Source: an uncultured Tenacibaculum sp. | Lineage (GTDB): Bacteria > Bacteroidota > Bacteroidia > Flavobacteriales > Flavobacteriaceae | Assembly (NCBI GenBank): GCA_947496185.1 | Contig: CANMCD010000021.1 | Location: 1 to 59,461 of the forward strand | DNA: 59,461 bases | Direction of reading: 5' to 3' | Notes under the pieces: generated by a model | Databases searched by the model: none | What the model saw: the letters and a program-made list of their open reading frames with translations, nothing else | What the model was told of the DNA's origin: nothing | Made by a program: the position numbers and the translations under genes | In this document: positions 1 through 9,801 of the stretch, piece by piece | Numbering within the stretch: position 1 is the stretch's first letter | Layout of the letters: each line of letters begins with the position of its first letter

Positions 1-42
1 TTTTTTATGACTTATTTTAAACAAGACATAGTATAAAACAAA

Positions 43-72
43 ACCCGCAGATAAATAAGATTTATTGCGGGT
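43..72. terminator. Hairpin terminator in the 5' non-coding region
   Basis: ACCCGCA (43-49) pairs with TGCGGGT (66-72), and ATAAAT pairs with ATTTAT inside it around a three-base loop. T-rich sequence lies on both sides, so it could end a transcript entering from either direction. The rest of 1-307 is very AT-rich and shows no gene; it presumably carries the promoter of the Hpt gene at 308. Confidence 0.6.
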
Positions 73-307
73 GTTTATAGTTGCTTTTTTATTATTTCAA
101 TTATTAGTCTAGCCTCAAAAAGACTAATTATTTGTTTGTCATTATAATAAACAAATAGTTAGTAAATATGGTTAAGTAATGTAAAATTTTTTATAATAAT
201 TTCCTTTGTTTTTTTAATTAATCGTTATTCTTCTGATAATGTTTATTTTAGTTTTGAATATTGTTTTTTTTAGATTATATTTATGTTCATATATATCGTA
301 AATAATC

Positions 308-628
308 ATGGAAAAACTACCAGATTTGTCAAAATTCGATGAAATATCTGATAATGATGTAGAGTTTAGAGATATAATGTTAGGTATACTAAAAAAAGAA
401 TTCCCCTTAGAAAAAACGGAATTTTTAGATTCGTTTGATAATAAAAATTATAAGAAGAGTGCCGAAGTAGTTCACAAATTAAAACATAAAATAAACCTTT
501 TGAATTTAGAAGATGGTTATGTACTAGCTTCTAATTTTGAAAGTCAGCTAAATAATAATTCCCCCGAGTTATTTGAGGATTTTGTTATTATTTTAGATGT
601 AATTGAGAAATTCCTTAAAAAAATATAA
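308..628 (+). CDS. Histidine phosphotransfer (Hpt) domain protein
   Basis: This 106-residue, all-helical cytoplasmic protein carries the Hpt signature around residues 55-60 (V-H56-K-L-K-H), where H56 is the expected phospho-accepting histidine. Hpt proteins relay phosphate between a hybrid kinase and a response regulator. The stop codon is followed directly, with no gap, by the ATG of a LytTR response regulator at 629, so the two are almost certainly co-transcribed and may be functional partners. No histidine kinase lies nearby; the upstream kinase must be elsewhere. The motif is HKLKH rather than the more usual HxLKG, so the match rests on this short motif, the size and the context. Confidence 0.72.
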   Translation: MEKLPDLSKFDEISDNDVEFRDIMLGILKKEFPLEKTEFLDSFDNKNYKKSAEVVHKLKHKINLLNLEDGYVLASNFESQLNNNSPELFEDFVIILDVIEKFLKKI

Positions 629-1339
629 ATGATTAAATCAATAATTATTGATGATGATGAATTAGCAAGCGTTATCATAGAAAACTATTGTTCTAAGTTG
701 GATTACGTTACTATTCTTCAGACCTTTAGTAATGCTTTAGATGCCATAGACTTTATTAATAAAAATAAAATAGACTTGGTGTTTTTAGATATTCACATGC
801 CTGAGCTTAGTGGTTTCGACTTTATTGATAGTTTAAATACACCTCCCAAGATTGTACTAACAACCTCAGATGAAAATTTTGCTCTAAATGCTTTTGAGTA
901 TAAATGTATAATAGACTATCTAGTGAAGCCTATTAAGTTTCCTAGATTTATAAAAGCAGTAACCAAAATAGATATTACCAAAAGGTTACAAGAAAATACT
1001 AATGGTACTAAGCAAGAAGAAAATAATCACGAACTGTATGTGAATATTGATAGAAGGTTAGTAAAAATCCTTATTGCTGATATTTATTTAATTGAAGCTA
1101 AAGGTGATTATATAAATATCAAAACAGAAACAAAAAATCACATTGTACATACAACAATGAAGAAAATTGAGGAAAAACTACCTCATGATCTCTTTTTAAA
1201 AATACATCGATCTTATATTATCAATTTAAAACAAATAATAGATATAGAGGACAATAGTGTATTAATTAAGAAAGAAGTTATACCTGTAAGTAGGTCGAAT
1301 AGGCCAGAGTTAATGAAAAGACTTAATTTATTAAACTAA
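629..1339 (+). CDS. LytTR-family response regulator
   Basis: The 236-residue protein has an N-terminal receiver domain with acidic residues D8-D10, phospho-acceptor D54 in VFLDIHMPE, T79/S80, and K100 in YLVKP. The C-terminal LytTR DNA-binding domain covers about residues 130-236 and includes the motif FLKIHRSYIINL. It should bind DNA as a dimer and regulate target promoters on phosphorylation. The gene starts immediately after the stop codon of the Hpt gene, which suggests phosphate reaches it through that protein. Its targets are not visible. A long perfect palindrome follows the gene and separates it from the convergent TPR protein. Confidence 0.93.
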   Translation: MIKSIIIDDDELASVIIENYCSKLDYVTILQTFSNALDAIDFINKNKIDLVFLDIHMPELSGFDFIDSLNTPPKIVLTTSDENFALNAFEYKCIIDYLVKPIKFPRFIKAVTKIDITKRLQENTNGTKQEENNHELYVNIDRRLVKILIADIYLIEAKGDYINIKTETKNHIVHTTMKKIEEKLPHDLFLKIHRSYIINLKQIIDIEDNSVLIKKEVIPVSRSNRPELMKRLNLLN

Positions 1340-1470
1340 GGAAAAAAAATACTATTTAGATAACGTAAAGTAGATCATTTAGATTAATTAGTATTGTTGT
1401 AAATAATACTTTATTTACAACCACTATTATCTGAGTTTTTACACAGAGTAATTTGTTTTTTTAAGTGATT

Positions 1471-1526
1471 GTAATAAAATAATTAAGAGCAGCTTTTATA
1501 AAAGCTGCTCTTAATTATTTTATTAC
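1471..1526. terminator. Bidirectional terminator (56-nt perfect palindrome)
   Basis: A perfect inverted repeat is centred at about 1498/1499. Its GC-rich core is GAGCAGCTTTT/AAAAGCTGCTC, flanked by AAAATAATTAA and TTAATTATTTT, so both strands give a stem ending in a U-run. It sits between the convergent LytTR gene (ending at 1339) and the minus-strand TPR gene (ending at 1547), as expected of a shared terminator. Confidence 0.9.
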
Positions 1527-1546
1527 TTAAGTTAGTTAGAACGGAA

Positions 1547-3028
1547 TTAGAACCGATAATTAAACTTAATACCGATTTCATTAAACTCAAACCCTGCGGC
1601 ATTACCTACAGCTTGATTACTATACTTTCCATAACAAACAGCAGAAATTTGTTCATTTGGTTTGTAGCCTGCATTTAGTTCTGCCCTAAAACTTTGTTGT
1701 TGATCTTCATTAATTACTTGAAATCCGAAGGCTACGATACCCGATGTAACCCATTTTGAACTTGATTTGAACAGGCTAAAATCAAAAAATCCCTCATATA
1801 CCAGATACTTCTTAGGGCTAAAATAAACTGTCGGTCGTTCAATTTCAAATCCCATTATAACGGAATTAAAACCAACTTTAATTGGAGGATTATTATTGAT
1901 TAAATAATACAAAGAAGTAAATAAAAGGTTTCTAGAATTGTCATCAGATTGTTGTGTGTTATAAAACTGTGAGAACAAACCTATTTTATATTTTGTTAAA
2001 ATATGATAGTTAGCAAAGAAATGATTTTGACTGATTTCAGCATTAATTAATTGTACATTAAAATTATGATATTCCTTTTGATAATAAATATTTAAATCTT
2101 GATTATAGGCAAGTTTTATTTTTGCTCCAACTTTATAAGTGATATCCCTATAGGTGTTTTCTCCATTGATATCTAAAAGTCCTGCTTCTGCAAGTAAGTT
2201 GATTTTGTTTGTTACATCATGGCTTGCTTTAACGCCTAAATTATATTGTTTAGAAGTATTGTTAGTTAAGAGAAATACGGATTCTCGATAGTTATAAAAT
2301 ATACCAACCATGGATTTAGTTGATAAAGGATGAATATATTCATTATTAGAGTTAATAGATTGATTATCTCCACTATCAAACGTAATACTATTTATTTGAT
2401 TAAACTTAGGTTTAAATTTATTTTGAATATCTCTTTTAAGTCCAGATAACTGTTCATGATTTGGATCAATAGTTAATGCCTTATCAATAGTTTCTAGTGC
2501 TTTTTTATTTTGGTTATTAGCTACATGGGTATAAGCTAAACCTATATAGATACCCAACACTTTCGGATTCAATCGTAGACCTTCATGATAATGATGTATG
2601 GCTTTTTTATAGTTTTTTAAATTACTATACGTGTTGGCCAATCCTAATTGTATGATAGGGTTAGGATCAAATGTTTGTGTTAGTTCTTGGTAGCGAACCA
2701 AGGCAACTTTAAATTCACTGTTCCAAAGTAAACACTCTGCGGCATTGATATTATATTCAATATTCTTAGGGTCTGAGTCTAATAATTCTTGAAATATTTT
2801 TTTTGCACGCTCAGGCTCTCCACTTAAGCCAACGGCTCTTCCATAACAAAGTTTAGCTGTTTTATTTTCGGGGTGTTTTTCTAAGTATTTTTCAAAAAAG
2901 GCTTTTCCATTTACAAGGTCTCCTTTTTCTAAATAACCAAATCCTTCCTGTAGCGGGGATTGTGCATGTACAGAATAAAACAAAACAAAAGTTAAAAACA
3001 GCAGTAATTGCTTGGTTAGTTTTTTCAT
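1547..3028 (-). CDS. TPR protein with C-terminal outer-membrane beta-barrel (YaiO-like)
   Basis: A 493-residue exported protein. Residues 1-22 form a signal peptide ending VHAQ. About residues 25-205 are tetratricopeptide repeats, with repeated A-x-L-x-Y/G patterns such as YGRAVGLSGEPERAKKIFQE. About residues 215-493 alternate in the way of transmembrane beta-strands and end in the aromatic terminus FNYRF expected of an outer-membrane barrel. This TPR-plus-barrel order is that of YaiO-type proteins, which are linked to exopolysaccharide export across the outer membrane. A divergent STAS protein and a polysaccharide flippase lie next to it, in keeping with an envelope-polysaccharide role, but the substrate is unknown. 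The barrel assignment is from pattern only. Confidence 0.78.
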   Translation of the reverse strand: MKKLTKQLLLFLTFVLFYSVHAQSPLQEGFGYLEKGDLVNGKAFFEKYLEKHPENKTAKLCYGRAVGLSGEPERAKKIFQELLDSDPKNIEYNINAAECLLWNSEFKVALVRYQELTQTFDPNPIIQLGLANTYSNLKNYKKAIHHYHEGLRLNPKVLGIYIGLAYTHVANNQNKKALETIDKALTIDPNHEQLSGLKRDIQNKFKPKFNQINSITFDSGDNQSINSNNEYIHPLSTKSMVGIFYNYRESVFLLTNNTSKQYNLGVKASHDVTNKINLLAEAGLLDINGENTYRDITYKVGAKIKLAYNQDLNIYYQKEYHNFNVQLINAEISQNHFFANYHILTKYKIGLFSQFYNTQQSDDNSRNLLFTSLYYLINNNPPIKVGFNSVIMGFEIERPTVYFSPKKYLVYEGFFDFSLFKSSSKWVTSGIVAFGFQVINEDQQQSFRAELNAGYKPNEQISAVCYGKYSNQAVGNAAGFEFNEIGIKFNYRF

Positions 3029-3169
3029 AAAAAGTTGGTTAGTATTCTATTACAATGTAATAATTATAATAAACCATTGAACTACAGTAAGATGCATTTC
3101 ATCGAAACTTATCGTTATTTCAAAGTTAAATTTCGAACTTTAAGAATAACCATACTAAGAAATAACGAT

Positions 3170-3460
3170 ATGCTACGTATTAACTATAAAAAAGGGAAAT
3201 ATGAGTTAGAAGGAAGCCTTATTTTAGAAAATGCCACTAGTCTATTGTCTCATATAGAGTTATTATTACAAAATCATTCAACTATTGTGATAAGTCTCAA
3301 AAAACTCCAAAAAATTGACCATTCTGGAGTAGAAGCCCTTTTACAACTTCATTCAAAAGCGATCCAACATAGGAAGATACTTAAAGTTTTAGGAGAAGTG
3401 CACAAAAATATTACTTGGATTTTAACGGATACTAAATTTAAAAAGGTAATTAATACTTAA
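3170..3460 (+). CDS. STAS-domain protein (anti-sigma factor antagonist-like)
   Basis: The 96-residue product beginning MLRINYKK is a single STAS domain: beta-rich start, then an ISLKKLQKIDHSG strand-turn in which the serine after the aspartate (D-H-S) is the usual phosphorylation-site position, then alternating helices and strands. The frame stays open upstream to an ATG at 3035, but that would leave 6 bp to the divergent gene starting at 3028, with no room for promoters. The extra N-terminus also does not look like the family, so I use the ATG at 3170. The flippase starts 10 bp downstream and is probably co-transcribed. STAS proteins act in partner-switching regulation or as lipid/transport subunits; which applies here is not clear. 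Confidence 0.7.
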   Translation: MLRINYKKGKYELEGSLILENATSLLSHIELLLQNHSTIVISLKKLQKIDHSGVEALLQLHSKAIQHRKILKVLGEVHKNITWILTDTKFKKVINT

Positions 3461-3470
3461 AAAAATAATT

Positions 3471-4733
3471 ATGATAACATCGATACGCAAACGAGGTTCA
3501 AAAATAAGTCCAGCACAGTGGTTCATGGTAAGTGTGATGGTAGTCAATGCAGGAAACTACGCCTATAATCTAATTCTAGGAAGGTGGGTAGGCCCTGCTA
3601 TTTTTGCTGATGTTGCTGTATTAATTACATTTTTACTAGTCTTATCTTTTTTAGCAATGACAATTCAGTTGTTGTGTGCAAAATTTGTCATTGAGCTTCC
3701 AATAGAGAAAATAGAAAACTTCAAACTAGTTACTTATAAATATGCATTGCTAACAGGAGGAGCAATAGGAATTGGCTGTATGTTAGGTGCCGATGGATTA
3801 GCCAAAATATTTCAGCTTCAACACGCCTATGTATTTTATTTCTTTGGTTTAGGGATTCCTATTTATTTTGTTATGAGTGTTTCTAGAGGACTTCATCAAG
3901 GCAAGCAAGAGTTCCTAGCATTATCACAATCCTATTTATTTGAAATGCTAGGAAGATTAATCATTACTTTTTTATTGATTGGTTTTAGTATTGTTGATCC
4001 AACCCTTGCCGTAGTAATTGGAATTTTACTTTCTTTTATATTAGGGTTATTTCCTAATCAGTTTTCGGTAAGAAGTATAAAAACTACTTCAGTACTATCC
4101 GATAATGAAACAACACTTATTTATAAATTTTTATTAATAACAGCATTATACGAAGGAACACAAATCATTATAAATAACTCAGATATACTTATTGTAAAAC
4201 ACTTTTTTGAACACAAAGAAGCAGGTTTGTACGCTTCGCTTGCTTTGATAGGAAGAGTGGTATACTTTATTATTTGGATGCTTATTATGGTATTATTGCC
4301 CAAGGTAATTCAAGCAAAAAAGGACGGTGGAAACCCACAAAAGATTCTTAAAGATTATATTAAGTTTATTCTAATTCTTACTACGAGCTTGATTACTTGT
4401 TGTTATTTATTTCCAGAAACAATTATTACACTTCTTTTTGGTGAAGACTATATTAGCTTAGGTTATTTATTATACAAATATGCCTTGGCAACCTCATTGT
4501 TTGCATTGGGGAATCTCTTTGTTTATTATTTTTTATCCTTATCGGAATATAAGCCTGTATTATTGGCAATGTTATTTGGTGTAGCACAAGTGGTGTTATT
4601 GATTATTTTTCATAACTCATTAGCACAAGTTGTACATATTCAGATAGGCTTGATGTTTGTTTTATTAATAGGTATATTAATTTATTATTTTAGAGCAATT
4701 CACTTTTCTAAAGTACATACAAAGCCAAAATGA
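3471..4733 (+). CDS. Polysaccharide flippase / MOP-superfamily membrane protein
   Basis: A 420-residue integral membrane protein with about 12 hydrophobic segments. The N-terminal pattern (G-R-W-V-G-P-A-x-F-A-D) is typical of Wzx-like oligosaccharide flippases of the MOP (MATE-like) superfamily. Such proteins move lipid-linked oligosaccharides across the inner membrane before polymerisation or export. It follows the STAS gene by 10 bp and lies near a YaiO-like outer-membrane protein, so the three may belong to one small exopolysaccharide module. There are no glycosyltransferase genes beside it, so the sugar it handles cannot be named. Confidence 0.78.
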   Translation: MITSIRKRGSKISPAQWFMVSVMVVNAGNYAYNLILGRWVGPAIFADVAVLITFLLVLSFLAMTIQLLCAKFVIELPIEKIENFKLVTYKYALLTGGAIGIGCMLGADGLAKIFQLQHAYVFYFFGLGIPIYFVMSVSRGLHQGKQEFLALSQSYLFEMLGRLIITFLLIGFSIVDPTLAVVIGILLSFILGLFPNQFSVRSIKTTSVLSDNETTLIYKFLLITALYEGTQIIINNSDILIVKHFFEHKEAGLYASLALIGRVVYFIIWMLIMVLLPKVIQAKKDGGNPQKILKDYIKFILILTTSLITCCYLFPETIITLLFGEDYISLGYLLYKYALATSLFALGNLFVYYFLSLSEYKPVLLAMLFGVAQVVLLIIFHNSLAQVVHIQIGLMFVLLIGILIYYFRAIHFSKVHTKPK

Positions 4734-4990
4734 TATTAATCAAAAAAATATAAAGTAAGTGCTTAATATTTATCCGTTTGTGGTTAAATAATTAGTTCTT
4801 AAAACCTTTTTAGTTTGTTTTACTTCCTTTACTAATACCTTTAAGTATCTACTTATTAAAAAATAACGGACGGTGATATCGACATTTGTACCGTCATGTT
4901 TTTGTAAGTTTCTGAATCTGAAAATAAAAGAATATCATTTTTAGATGACAGTATTTTTTGATGTAAAACAATATTTTAAAACCAAATAGT

Positions 4991-5683
4991 ATGAGAAATA
5001 ATAGAGCAACTACCTTAGAAACGAGTTTTGTAAAAGAACATAATTTATCCACTGCACCACCTCCTAAAGATTCTCTTTTTTGGAAGATGTGGGAGGCTAG
5101 TTTGTCTATTGCCGAACAAGCCTTACATACAGATTTCATTCAAGGGATAAAATCAGGTACATTAGATCCAGTAGAATATGGAGGTTTTAATGTAAGTGAT
5201 GCGTATTATTGTTTTAATGGTGCTGAAGATTATTTAGTAGCAGAGAAGAAAGCTACAGATAAAGCACTTAAAGCTTTTTTACTAAAGAAGTATATAAGTT
5301 ATCAAAATTATAATCAAACTTTTCCAAAAATATGGCACCTAAAAAATTCAGAAGGAATTGTTCCTAGTAAGGTGTGTAAAGAATATTCTCAATTTGAATC
5401 AAAAGTAGCGGCTACTCAAGATCCAATATATACTCTTATTGTAATGATTCCTTGTGAATATTTATGGGCTTGGTTGGGGGCACAATTATCTCCTCCTACA
5501 TCTGGAAATTTATATGCCTCTTGGATAACAGGAAATAATGATCCTCATGGTGCTTATGCAATGGGGAATTTTTTAGAGGCATACCAAAAAAATCATACAA
5601 TAGATGAAGGTTTAGCTATTGAGTTGTATAAACAAGCGATAACTTTTGAGTATGAAAATTTTAATACTGCTTTAAAAAAATAG
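4991..5683 (+). CDS. TenA/heme-oxygenase-fold protein
   Basis: A 230-residue soluble, all-helical protein. ALHTDFIQGIKSGTLDPVEY (residues 45-63) matches the start of the TenA family, whose members typically read H-P-F-V-x-x-I-x-x-G-T-L-x-x-x-x-F. D70 and Y73 are spaced like the conserved substrate-pocket Asp/Tyr of TenA. C155 in MIPCEYLW lies where the catalytic cysteine falls, and acidic residues E220/E222 close the C-terminus. TenA hydrolyses aminopyrimidines in thiamin salvage, but many family members have other or unknown roles. No thiamin genes or obvious TPP riboswitch are nearby, so the substrate is open. A clear terminator follows. Confidence 0.62.
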   Translation: MRNNRATTLETSFVKEHNLSTAPPPKDSLFWKMWEASLSIAEQALHTDFIQGIKSGTLDPVEYGGFNVSDAYYCFNGAEDYLVAEKKATDKALKAFLLKKYISYQNYNQTFPKIWHLKNSEGIVPSKVCKEYSQFESKVAATQDPIYTLIVMIPCEYLWAWLGAQLSPPTSGNLYASWITGNNDPHGAYAMGNFLEAYQKNHTIDEGLAIELYKQAITFEYENFNTALKK

Positions 5684-5707
5684 TAAATAAATTATGTACT
5701 TTTGCTT

Positions 5708-5745
5708 AAACCAAACGAGTGGTAATACCATTTGTTTGGTTTTTG
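5708..5745 (+). terminator. Rho-independent terminator after the TenA-like gene
   Basis: AAACCAAAC (5708-5716) pairs with GTTTGGTTT (5734-5742), with an inner TGGT/ACCA stem, followed by a T-run. It lies 25 bp past the stop of the TenA-like gene. Confidence 0.85.
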
Positions 5746-5993
5746 TGTAAAAAATATATGAGAAAATAAATCAAAAATTCGCTAATACTATTATCTCTCA
5801 TGAGCCTATTTGTTAATATCTTAAGCACAAAAGAAGAAGTTACATATATGGTAACGTCAACTATAGAAAACTCTTGGAGATCTATTCGAAAAAACGCACA
5901 GTAAATATTCCATCAAAACCGTATTCAATTGATTTTTAATGTAGGTATTGGAAGATTTATATGGCATTGAAAATAATTTAAAACAAAAATAAA
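5746..5993. other. Intergenic region with one weak small ORF
   Basis: No convincing gene. A 34-codon ORF (5800-5904, plus strand, starting MSLFVNILST) exists but has no recognisable features. The rest is AT-rich sequence that probably carries the promoter of the surface protein at 5994. Confidence 0.3.
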
Positions 5994-6844
5994 ATGAATC
6001 TAAAAATTAAAGTTGCTGTACTGGCTATGGCAGGATTAAGTGTAAAAATGCATGCTCAATGGGATGCTCATGGAGATAATACTACAACAGGCATTGTAAC
6101 AGCAAAAGAATTTCGATCTTCAGGGCAAATAACAGGAGGAGACCTCGTAAGGGGGGGGCAAATTCTTGGAAGTTTCATACACCTGATAACAACAATAGAA
6201 CCACAATGTATTTAGGCCCGATAACAAGAGAAGGGTTTCAATGGCAAAGAGGAGTTCACTTTCATAATGACGGAACTGTTGATTTTAACAATACAGTTAC
6301 TATTAAGGGAGATTTAATAAGTGGAGGTTCAAATTCCTGGAAGTTTCATACACCTGATGACAAAAATAGAACCACAATGTATTTAGGCCCGATAACAAGA
6401 GAAGGGTTTCAATGGCAAAAAGGAGTTCATTTTGAGAGTAACGGCAAAGTAAAGTTTAATAATAATATTTCTGTCCAAGGTAAAATTGAATCAAAAGAAA
6501 TCAAGGTAACGAATACTCCCACCGCTGATTTTGTCTTTGAAGAAGATTATAACTTACCTAAACTAGAATTTATTGAAAAATATATTAAAAGAGAAAAACA
6601 TTTACCAGCGATAGCTTCAGCTAGTGAAATGAAAAAGAACGGTGTTAATGTTGGAAATTTCCAAATACAGTTATTACAAAAAATTGAAGAACTAACAATA
6701 TACACGATTCAACAAGAAAAAAAACTACAAGACATAGAAAAGTATAAAACAGAAATTAAAGCCCTTAAAAAACAAAATAAAACGTTAAAGTTATTATTGG
6801 AAAGGGTCGCTAGATTAGAACAAAAAATGACCCGTATGAAGTAA
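5994..6844 (+). pseudogene. Secreted tail-fibre-like surface protein, frameshifted in a G8 tract
   Basis: Two overlapping reading frames make one protein. The first (from 5994) has a signal peptide ending MHAQW. The second (to 6844) has a central repeat (W-K-F-H-T-P-D, R-T-T-M-Y-L-G-P-I-T-R-E-G-F-Q-W-Q) and a C-terminal domain with H-L-P-A-I-A-S-A and a coiled coil, as in Bacteroidota tail-fibre/cell-surface proteins. The frames part at eight G's (6151-6158). With nine G's the protein reads on as V-R-G-G-A-N-S-W-K-F, matching the second repeat copy G-G-S-N-S-W-K-F. So one base is missing relative to an intact gene of about 283 residues. This may be phase variation, decay or read error. Confidence 0.8.
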
Positions 6845-7251
6845 TTTTAATAAAAATATTATAATCATCATATTAAATATCTGAGTATGTAAATATTCAG
6901 GGATTTTTATTTTTAGATTATTATAGATTTCTGGTTGTTTTTATAAGACAAAAGTTAGTCAATTTATAAATTTTAACCTAAAAAAATTGATATTCAACAG
7001 GGAGGGGTAACGCCTAAGTTTTAGTGTTAAAATATATGGTAAGCCTTATAAATCATGCTAAATTAGCAGCTAACGTTAGTATTGTTAAAAGAGTAATTAA
7101 CGTTCGAAAACGATATCGTTTATTTAAACTAAAGTACTAGATTTATTTTTTATCAATATGATTAAAAATAATGTTCTAAGTTTTTAATTATTACAATTAG
7201 TTTAAACAAAAGAAGAAAGAGAATTAAACGAAGTATAGAGTAAGAAATTTA
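6845..7251. promoter_or_regulatory. Intergenic region upstream of the first TonB receptor
   Basis: A 407-bp AT-rich gap without a gene. It contains the 14-nt perfect palindrome AAACGATATCGTTT at 7108-7121 and the short palindrome GCTAAATTAGC just upstream. Either could be a regulator-binding site for the TonB receptor gene at 7252. This is inference from symmetry only. Confidence 0.3.
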
Positions 7252-9801
7252 ATGAAGAAAATAACAATAGAAAGATGGTTTACTTTTATTTTTCTATGCA
7301 AACTACTACTACTATCACCTGTCGTTATGGGGCAGAAAGAAAGAGTGTCAATGAGGGACTACCTTTCAAAAATAGAGGAAGAATTTAATATAAAGTTTTC
7401 ATATAGTAATAGTTTAGTTAAGGGAAAATATATAATTAAAAAATGTGATAAACCACAAGAGCTACAGGTTTATCTAAAAAAACTAGACAATCAGTTTTTT
7501 ATAAGTTCCAAAAAAGTAAATGACCGATATTTTATTCTAACAGAAAAAAAAATAGATCTCGGTTTATACGTATATGACGAAAGATATAAAACGCCAATAC
7601 CAAATATTGATGTTTTAGTTTTAAATAGGGAAGAGATATTTAAAACTAATAACAAAGGATATGTGAAAATCAAAGAAGTAACACACAGAGACAGCCTACA
7701 TTTTATTGCTATTGGATACGATGAACTAAAAATAGGAGTAGAAAATTTACAAAAAACAAAGCAACAAGTTTATTTAACAACAAGTAATATACTAAATGAA
7801 GTTACGGTTTTAGGGAAAAAAAGAGGCCTTGAAGTGCAACCTAGTTTAGGATTTACAGTAGATTATGAAAAAATAAAAACGGAATATGCTAAAACGGATG
7901 TATTAGAAAGTTTACAAATGTTTCCAGGAATTTCCAATCCCAATGAAAATGCAGGAGAACTTTATATTAGAGGAGGAAATACTGGTCAGAATTTGATATT
8001 ATATGATGGCATAAAGGTCTATCAAACTTCTTTCTTTTTTGGAGCAGTATCTGTGTTTAACCCTAATGACATAGATACGATCACAGTGTATAAAGGAAAT
8101 ACAGATATAGAGTATGGGAATCATGTATCGGGAGTGGTAGCAATACAAACTAAAGATGAAGTTCCTAAGAGGGTACGAGTAGAGGTTGGTTCTGACATGT
8201 TACAATACAATGCTTTGTTAAAAATTCCAGTGTCAAAAAAGCTAGGAGTGACCTTATCAATGAAAAATAAATTAGGGTTTGAAACCATTGTTTATGATAA
8301 GTTTAAGGATCGTTTTTTACAGAACACAGACTATATTATTAGCTCAAACGAACCTACAGAAGGTAAGTTTGATTTATCATTCTCAAATATTACCTCTAAA
8401 ATTACCTACCTTCCGAATAATAATAATGTTTTAACTTTTAATTTATTAACCATAGATGATAAAGCAGATGTTCATAGAAGAATAAATATAGATACTCATT
8501 ATAGGAATCGTATAGAGGATGAAAGCAGTAGTAAAAACTATGGTGCATCCTTTAACTGGAAATATTTTTTAGGCAAAAATAAGTTAATTAAAACAAATGT
8601 ATATTTAACTTCTTATGATAAATATATAAATGAGTTGAATGAATATATAGATGATAATGAGTTTGAAGATTATCATTGTTATAATGCTACAAGAAAAAAT
8701 ACCTTAAAAGAGTTTGGAATAAAAACACTTTTAAAACTAGGTAAAATTCAAAATAAAAATACGTTTTTGTTTGGGTATGAGTTTTTAAATCAAAAACTAG
8801 ATTTAGATTTGGATTTAGATATAAGAAGAAGTGATAACGAATCCTATAGTTTATCTCCTATTCTCTTTATAAAAGAGAAAAATATTAATACTAACCATTC
8901 CGTGTTTACAAATTACACATTTAATGATGGTAATTCAATATTGGATTTAGGATTAAGATTTAATTATAATTCGTTTTTTAAAAAAGGCTTGTTGGAACCT
9001 AGGTTGTTTTATAAAAAGAAACTTAAATCTAATTTATTTTTAAAACTAGGAATAGAATTTAAGCAACAGAGTATTAATAGTGTTTTATATGATAGGTTTT
9101 TTTGGAGAGTTCAACCATTTAATATCTGGATGTTGTCTAGCGATTATTCGAATATGATCAGCAAACAATATTCAGGAGGATTCATCTTTAAAAATAGAGG
9201 TTTTCTTTTTGATGCAGAATATTATAGTAAAACTATATCAGGAGTACTTCAGATTCCCTTGGAACATATTGAGATTCATCAAGGGGACATGGAAGTTGAA
9301 GGTGTAGATGTTTTATTAAAAAAGAGGTTCTCTAAAAAATATACATCTACTGTAAGTTATCATTGGGGAAAAGCAACTCTCCATTTTGATAAAATTAATG
9401 ATGGAGTTGCTTTTCCTACTGAATTTGATGTGTCTCACGATTTTCGCTGGATTCATAATTATTTATATAAAGGTATAAACTTGAATTTTACATGGCTCTT
9501 CAGGACAGGGTTAATTAATATAAGGCACAATAGTGATGAAGATGGTAATTTGATAGGTATAGACAGAGGGTATGAAAGAGCCCCTAATTACCATCGATTT
9601 GATTTTTCTGCAAATTACAATTTTCCAATAAGTGAAAAAATTACAGGTAGCATAGGAGTGTCTCTTCAAAATCTGTTTGATAATAAAGTATTAATGACAA
9701 AAACACTAGAAAATTTTACTACCAACCCTAATAATAATCATTCTTATGATTTTTATAACCAATCATACACTCCTAATATAACAGTACAACTTAAGTTTTA
9801 A
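7252..9801 (+). CDS. TonB-dependent outer-membrane receptor with STN-like N-terminal domain (copy 1)
   Basis: An 849-residue receptor. A signal peptide ends near VVMGQ. About residues 25-95 form a short STN/secretin-like domain and 98-185 a carboxypeptidase-regulatory-like beta-sandwich. The plug (about 190-300) contains RGGNTGQNLILYDG and I-E-Y-G-N-H-V-S-G-V. The rest is a 22-strand-type barrel ending in VQLKF. Such receptors import a ligand across the outer membrane using TonB energy; an STN-like domain can also signal to the cell. There is no SusD partner. A paralogue with the same architecture starts 380 bp downstream, so the pair probably arose by duplication. The ligand is unknown. Confidence 0.9.
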   Translation: MKKITIERWFTFIFLCKLLLLSPVVMGQKERVSMRDYLSKIEEEFNIKFSYSNSLVKGKYIIKKCDKPQELQVYLKKLDNQFFISSKKVNDRYFILTEKKIDLGLYVYDERYKTPIPNIDVLVLNREEIFKTNNKGYVKIKEVTHRDSLHFIAIGYDELKIGVENLQKTKQQVYLTTSNILNEVTVLGKKRGLEVQPSLGFTVDYEKIKTEYAKTDVLESLQMFPGISNPNENAGELYIRGGNTGQNLILYDGIKVYQTSFFFGAVSVFNPNDIDTITVYKGNTDIEYGNHVSGVVAIQTKDEVPKRVRVEVGSDMLQYNALLKIPVSKKLGVTLSMKNKLGFETIVYDKFKDRFLQNTDYIISSNEPTEGKFDLSFSNITSKITYLPNNNNVLTFNLLTIDDKADVHRRINIDTHYRNRIEDESSSKNYGASFNWKYFLGKNKLIKTNVYLTSYDKYINELNEYIDDNEFEDYHCYNATRKNTLKEFGIKTLLKLGKIQNKNTFLFGYEFLNQKLDLDLDLDIRRSDNESYSLSPILFIKEKNINTNHSVFTNYTFNDGNSILDLGLRFNYNSFFKKGLLEPRLFYKKKLKSNLFLKLGIEFKQQSINSVLYDRFFWRVQPFNIWMLSSDYSNMISKQYSGGFIFKNRGFLFDAEYYSKTISGVLQIPLEHIEIHQGDMEVEGVDVLLKKRFSKKYTSTVSYHWGKATLHFDKINDGVAFPTEFDVSHDFRWIHNYLYKGINLNFTWLFRTGLINIRHNSDEDGNLIGIDRGYERAPNYHRFDFSANYNFPISEKITGSIGVSLQNLFDNKVLMTKTLENFTTNPNNNHSYDFYNQSYTPNITVQLKF

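Noticed and set aside
4734-4990. Possible TPP riboswitch upstream of the TenA-like gene
   Set aside because: I could not find the conserved TPP (THI-box) core; only AT-rich sequence is visible.
4894-5139. 81-codon minus-strand ORF over the start of the TenA-like gene
   Set aside because: It is antisense to a well-supported gene and has no features of its own.
5800-5904. 34-codon ORF between the TenA-like and surface-protein genes
   Set aside because: It is too short to support without homologues, and its start and composition are not distinctive.
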